A stretch of DNA of 7,329 nucleotides from JBBSQE01 sp038258095 (GTDB lineage Bacteria; Actinomycetota; Thermoleophilia; Solirubrobacterales; 70-9), in NCBI GenBank assembly GCA_038258095.1, contig JBBSQE010000158.1, forward strand, positions 1-7,329, in the 5' to 3' direction. How positions within the stretch are numbered: position 1 is the stretch's first letter; each line of letters opens with the position of its first letter. Below, piece after piece: positions 4,917 to 7,329 of this stretch. Below the pieces are notes generated by a model. That model worked only from the letters and a program-made list of their open reading frames with translations. It had not been told where the DNA came from and did no database searches. Position numbers and translations under genes: made by a program.

Positions 4917-7289
4917 TCAGGGAGCCGACTCACCGACGTACCAGTCGATCCAGCGCCCACACGTCCGGGCCAACGGAAGTATCTCGTGGGGCCGGTCCGG
5001 CGTGGCGACGATGTGCCCCACGAACGAACGTCCGTCGTAGCCCGTCAGCTTCTGGAGTGTGCTCGGATCGGCAACCTTCACCGTGAACTTCACCGGCCCG
5101 GGTACCTTCTGCGTGTACTTGCCCGCCGGCCAGTACTGGCCGTCGTTAGCGAGGCTGATCGTGTCCGGGCGCTGGCCGTCGAGCGCCGGCTCGAGGTCGA
5201 ACGAGAATCCCGGCGCGCTCAGGGTCATCCCGACCGGCGAGAAGTACTGAATCGACAGGTTCCACTTGCCCGCCGGGAGGTTGAGCGTCTGCGACGTCTC
5301 GTCGCCGGTGTGGAGGATGTCCCCGTTTGACCAGTCCTCCTTCTGCCCGAGTAGGACCGGGTTCGGGAAGACCGACGCTTTCCCGTTCGTGGCGACGAAG
5401 ATCCTCGTCTCGGGCGACGCGCAGCCGACCCGGGCCGCAGCCTCGGTGCCCTCCAGCAGCGTCTGGCGGTTCTGTGGCGTCTTGCTGTCCGCCGTCCAGA
5501 GGATGTAGGAGTCCGTCTTGGCGACGACCTTGAAGTTCCGCGGCGCCTGGCTGTTCCAGTCTGCCCGTCCCGTCACCAGGTACTTGTGGTGGTTGAGCGT
5601 GAAGAACGTGAACGAGTCGAAGTCGATCGGGCTGTAGGCGTCTCCGGTGTCGAACGGCTTCGTCGGGCCCTGCTCGACCTCGGGGTCGGGGAACTCGACG
5701 ATCGGCACCGCCGTATCGGCGCCCAGCAGCCCGTAGGCGGCGTAGCGGTCCTGCCCGGCATAGAGAGTGTCCTTGCCGTGGGTCTTTGCCCGGAACGCGG
5801 AGAGCTCGGCGATGTGGCCCGGGGGCCCGATCGACGTTTCGCGTAAGACCAGGAAGCTCGAGTACGCGAAGCCGGCCACGACCAGCGTCGCAAGTCCCGC
5901 CCACGCGATCCGCAGAGGCGCGCGTGCAGGCCGCGGCGTCTGGGCGCCCCTGGTGTCCGCGTCGATCGGCGAGAGCAGAGCCCGGAGGACGAGCAGGGCG
6001 ATCAGCGGCGACCCGATCATCAGGGCCTTCGCCTGCGAGTACTCGCCGCTCGACAGCAGCGAGATCAGATAGAGGATGGCGCAGGCGCCGACGGCGAGCG
6101 GCACTGCGATCTCCCGGCGTCTCAGCCACCAGGTGAGGGACACGAGCACCGCGATGACCCCGATCGCTCCGGCAACGCCGGGGAGCGGAACCCCACCGGC
6201 GCCGTCGATCCGGTAGTTCGCCGTCGGCCAGACGCCGAGCGCCTCGAGCGGCGAGACGGAGCCATAGGTATCGCTGCTCGCCACCGCACCGAACCCACTC
6301 GCGAACGCATACGGCCCGACGAAGCCGAGGAAGACGACCGCCGCGGAGAGACCGGCGACCCAGGCCAGCGTCCACGGCGTCGCCAGGCGGCGCAGGAGGG
6401 CCCGGGGGCGCAGTGCGGCCCGGAACTCGGGCTGCGCCAGGGCCCAGAGGCCGGCGATGCCGATCGGCCACACGAGCCCGGCGAAGCTGTAGGAGAAGAA
6501 GATCCCGGCCGAGAGCACGAGGAGCGGTGCCAGTGCCAGGGTTCTCGCCCTTCCCCCGGTGGGGAGCGGGGTGATCGCGGGCAGGGCCAGCGTGGAGGCG
6601 AGGACGAAGAGCGCCTCCGCCGTCTCCTTGAAGGCGGCCTGGGCGTAGTAGGAGGCGGCGAGGTAGGTGACCGCGACGAGTACCGCCACCAGCGTGCGGC
6701 GGACTGCGCCTAGGGTCCTCAGGGCGGCCAGGCTCGTCAGGGCGGTGAGGAGGGAGATCGACATGACCTCGCCCACGAAGGCCTGTCCGAGCCCGACGCG
6801 CGGGAAGGCCGCAACCGCGATCGCAAGGCCGTGGGGCCCGAGCGGGTACCCGTCATCGGGCCGCGGCCCGAAGCCCGATCGCAGCCACTCGCTCCAGGCG
6901 AGGTGCAGGCCGAGGTCGTTGTTGAACCCGACGCCGATCAGGCCCCAGCGGCCGGTTACCGCGAACGGAAACGAGAGGGCGACGAGGACGAGAAACGCCA
7001 CCGGCAGGCCGACCCGGACCACCTCGGCCACCGTGGGGCCGGAGGTGCCGCGGTAGTGCAGGGCCAACCCCGCCACCGAGGCGAAGCCGAGGGCGATGAC
7101 CAGGACGGTCGCCTCGGTGCCACCCGCGAGGAGCCGCGCTCCCAGCCCGGCGACCGTCATGAGCGCGGCGAATCCGACCGCGGGCTCAAGCCAGGACCAG
7201 CCCTCGCGCCCACAAAGCACGAGGATCGCCCTGCCGGCGAGCAGCGAGGTTCCGCAAATCAGTACGACGGAGACATACGTCTGCAGCAT
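4917..7289 (-). CDS. Large polytopic membrane protein, GT-C glycosyltransferase-like, with extracytoplasmic C-terminal domain
   Basis: I do not recognise a named gene. This 790-residue protein has about 13-15 hydrophobic segments between residues 4 and 483 (for example 4-25, 35-54, 61-78, 95-112, 172-190, 251-270, 307-328, 371-388, 395-413, 459-482), then a soluble tail of about 300 residues. By the positive-inside rule the loop 113-152 and the tail (484-790) face outward. That loop carries GFNNDLGLHLAWSEWLRSG, with Asp125, then PDDGYPLGPHG (144-153). An acidic residue in an early outer loop, followed by a 'YPLG.H' segment, is the arrangement of GT-C enzymes using polyprenyl-phosphate sugars. 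FKETAEAL (220-227) is another likely family motif. The tail has a region ending in HKYLVTGRADW (568-578), then a predicted beta-rich domain (about 640-765). Tail cysteines 623 and 777 may form a disulfide. The ATG start lacks a strong Shine-Dalgarno. The methyltransferase follows 34 bases after the stop. A non-enzymatic polymer-handling membrane protein is the main alternative; the reading frame itself is secure. Confidence 0.88.
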   Translation of the reverse strand: MLQTYVSVVLICGTSLLAGRAILVLCGREGWSWLEPAVGFAALMTVAGLGARLLAGGTEATVLVIALGFASVAGLALHYRGTSGPTVAEVVRVGLPVAFLVLVALSFPFAVTGRWGLIGVGFNNDLGLHLAWSEWLRSGFGPRPDDGYPLGPHGLAIAVAAFPRVGLGQAFVGEVMSISLLTALTSLAALRTLGAVRRTLVAVLVAVTYLAASYYAQAAFKETAEALFVLASTLALPAITPLPTGGRARTLALAPLLVLSAGIFFSYSFAGLVWPIGIAGLWALAQPEFRAALRPRALLRRLATPWTLAWVAGLSAAVVFLGFVGPYAFASGFGAVASSDTYGSVSPLEALGVWPTANYRIDGAGGVPLPGVAGAIGVIAVLVSLTWWLRRREIAVPLAVGACAILYLISLLSSGEYSQAKALMIGSPLIALLVLRALLSPIDADTRGAQTPRPARAPLRIAWAGLATLVVAGFAYSSFLVLRETSIGPPGHIAELSAFRAKTHGKDTLYAGQDRYAAYGLLGADTAVPIVEFPDPEVEQGPTKPFDTGDAYSPIDFDSFTFFTLNHHKYLVTGRADWNSQAPRNFKVVAKTDSYILWTADSKTPQNRQTLLEGTEAAARVGCASPETRIFVATNGKASVFPNPVLLGQKEDWSNGDILHTGDETSQTLNLPAGKWNLSIQYFSPVGMTLSAPGFSFDLEPALDGQRPDTISLANDGQYWPAGKYTQKVPGPVKFTVKVADPSTLQKLTGYDGRSFVGHIVATPDRPHEILPLARTCGRWIDWYVGESAP

Positions 7290-7329
7290 TCCGCGTCAAA
7301 CTACCCAGGAACGACCGATGCTGTGCCCA

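Noticed and set aside
5146..6471. A 441-codon - strand frame inside the membrane-protein gene
   Set aside because: It is the same strand as the 790-residue protein but a different frame. The translation is Arg/Pro/Gly/Ala-rich with no hydrophobic segments or motifs, typical of a high-GC shadow.
7265..7297. A -35/-10-like pair on the - strand (TTGACG at 7297-7292, TATGTC about 16 bases on)
   Set aside because: The -10-like element would lie within codons 5-6 of the membrane-protein gene and put the transcript start inside the gene. It would require a later start that removes the first membrane segment. Probably chance.

Overview
The window is GC-rich throughout, with long G/C-ending codon runs and many spurious antisense ORFs. 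It is densely coding and reads as a bacterial chromosome, most likely an actinomycete-type (Actinomycetota) genome. A deep-branching class such as Thermoleophilia is plausible from the long class of transaldolase, the tkt-tal-pgi order and the style of the large membrane protein, but this is inference and not proven here. I see no mobile element, CRISPR array, tRNA, rRNA or long repeat.

Layout: on the + strand (1-3480) lies the end of a tightly packed sugar-phosphate operon. It holds the last codons of transketolase (to 88), transaldolase (81-1163), glucose-6-phosphate isomerase (1160-2797) and a HAD-family phosphatase (2800-3480). Successive junctions are an 8-base overlap, a 4-base TTGA overlap and a 2-base gap, which points to one transcript and translational coupling. 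The operon's promoter is upstream, outside the window. On the - strand (7289 down to 3581) lie two genes in the opposite orientation: a 790-residue polytopic membrane protein with a large extracytoplasmic C-terminal domain, resembling GT-C glycosyltransferases, and, 34 bases further on, a cyclopropane-fatty-acid-synthase-type methyltransferase. The two units converge on a 100-base gap (3481-3580) with only weak hairpin potential. The last 40 bases (7290-7329) are the immediate upstream region of the membrane protein; I could not identify a convincing promoter there. No stretch over 300 bases lacks a gene.

How the genes work together: transketolase and transaldolase run the non-oxidative pentose phosphate pathway, which yields fructose-6-phosphate. 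Pgi interconverts that with glucose-6-phosphate. The HAD phosphatase may clear an inhibitory phosphorylated by-product, which is a hypothesis from context. The - strand pair looks like cell-envelope work: a membrane-embedded sugar transferase candidate and a lipid acyl-chain methyltransferase.

This is largely an ordinary housekeeping region. The items most worth a second look are the uncharacterised membrane protein, the coupled HAD phosphatase, and a Gly/Arg-rich insertion in the methyltransferase.
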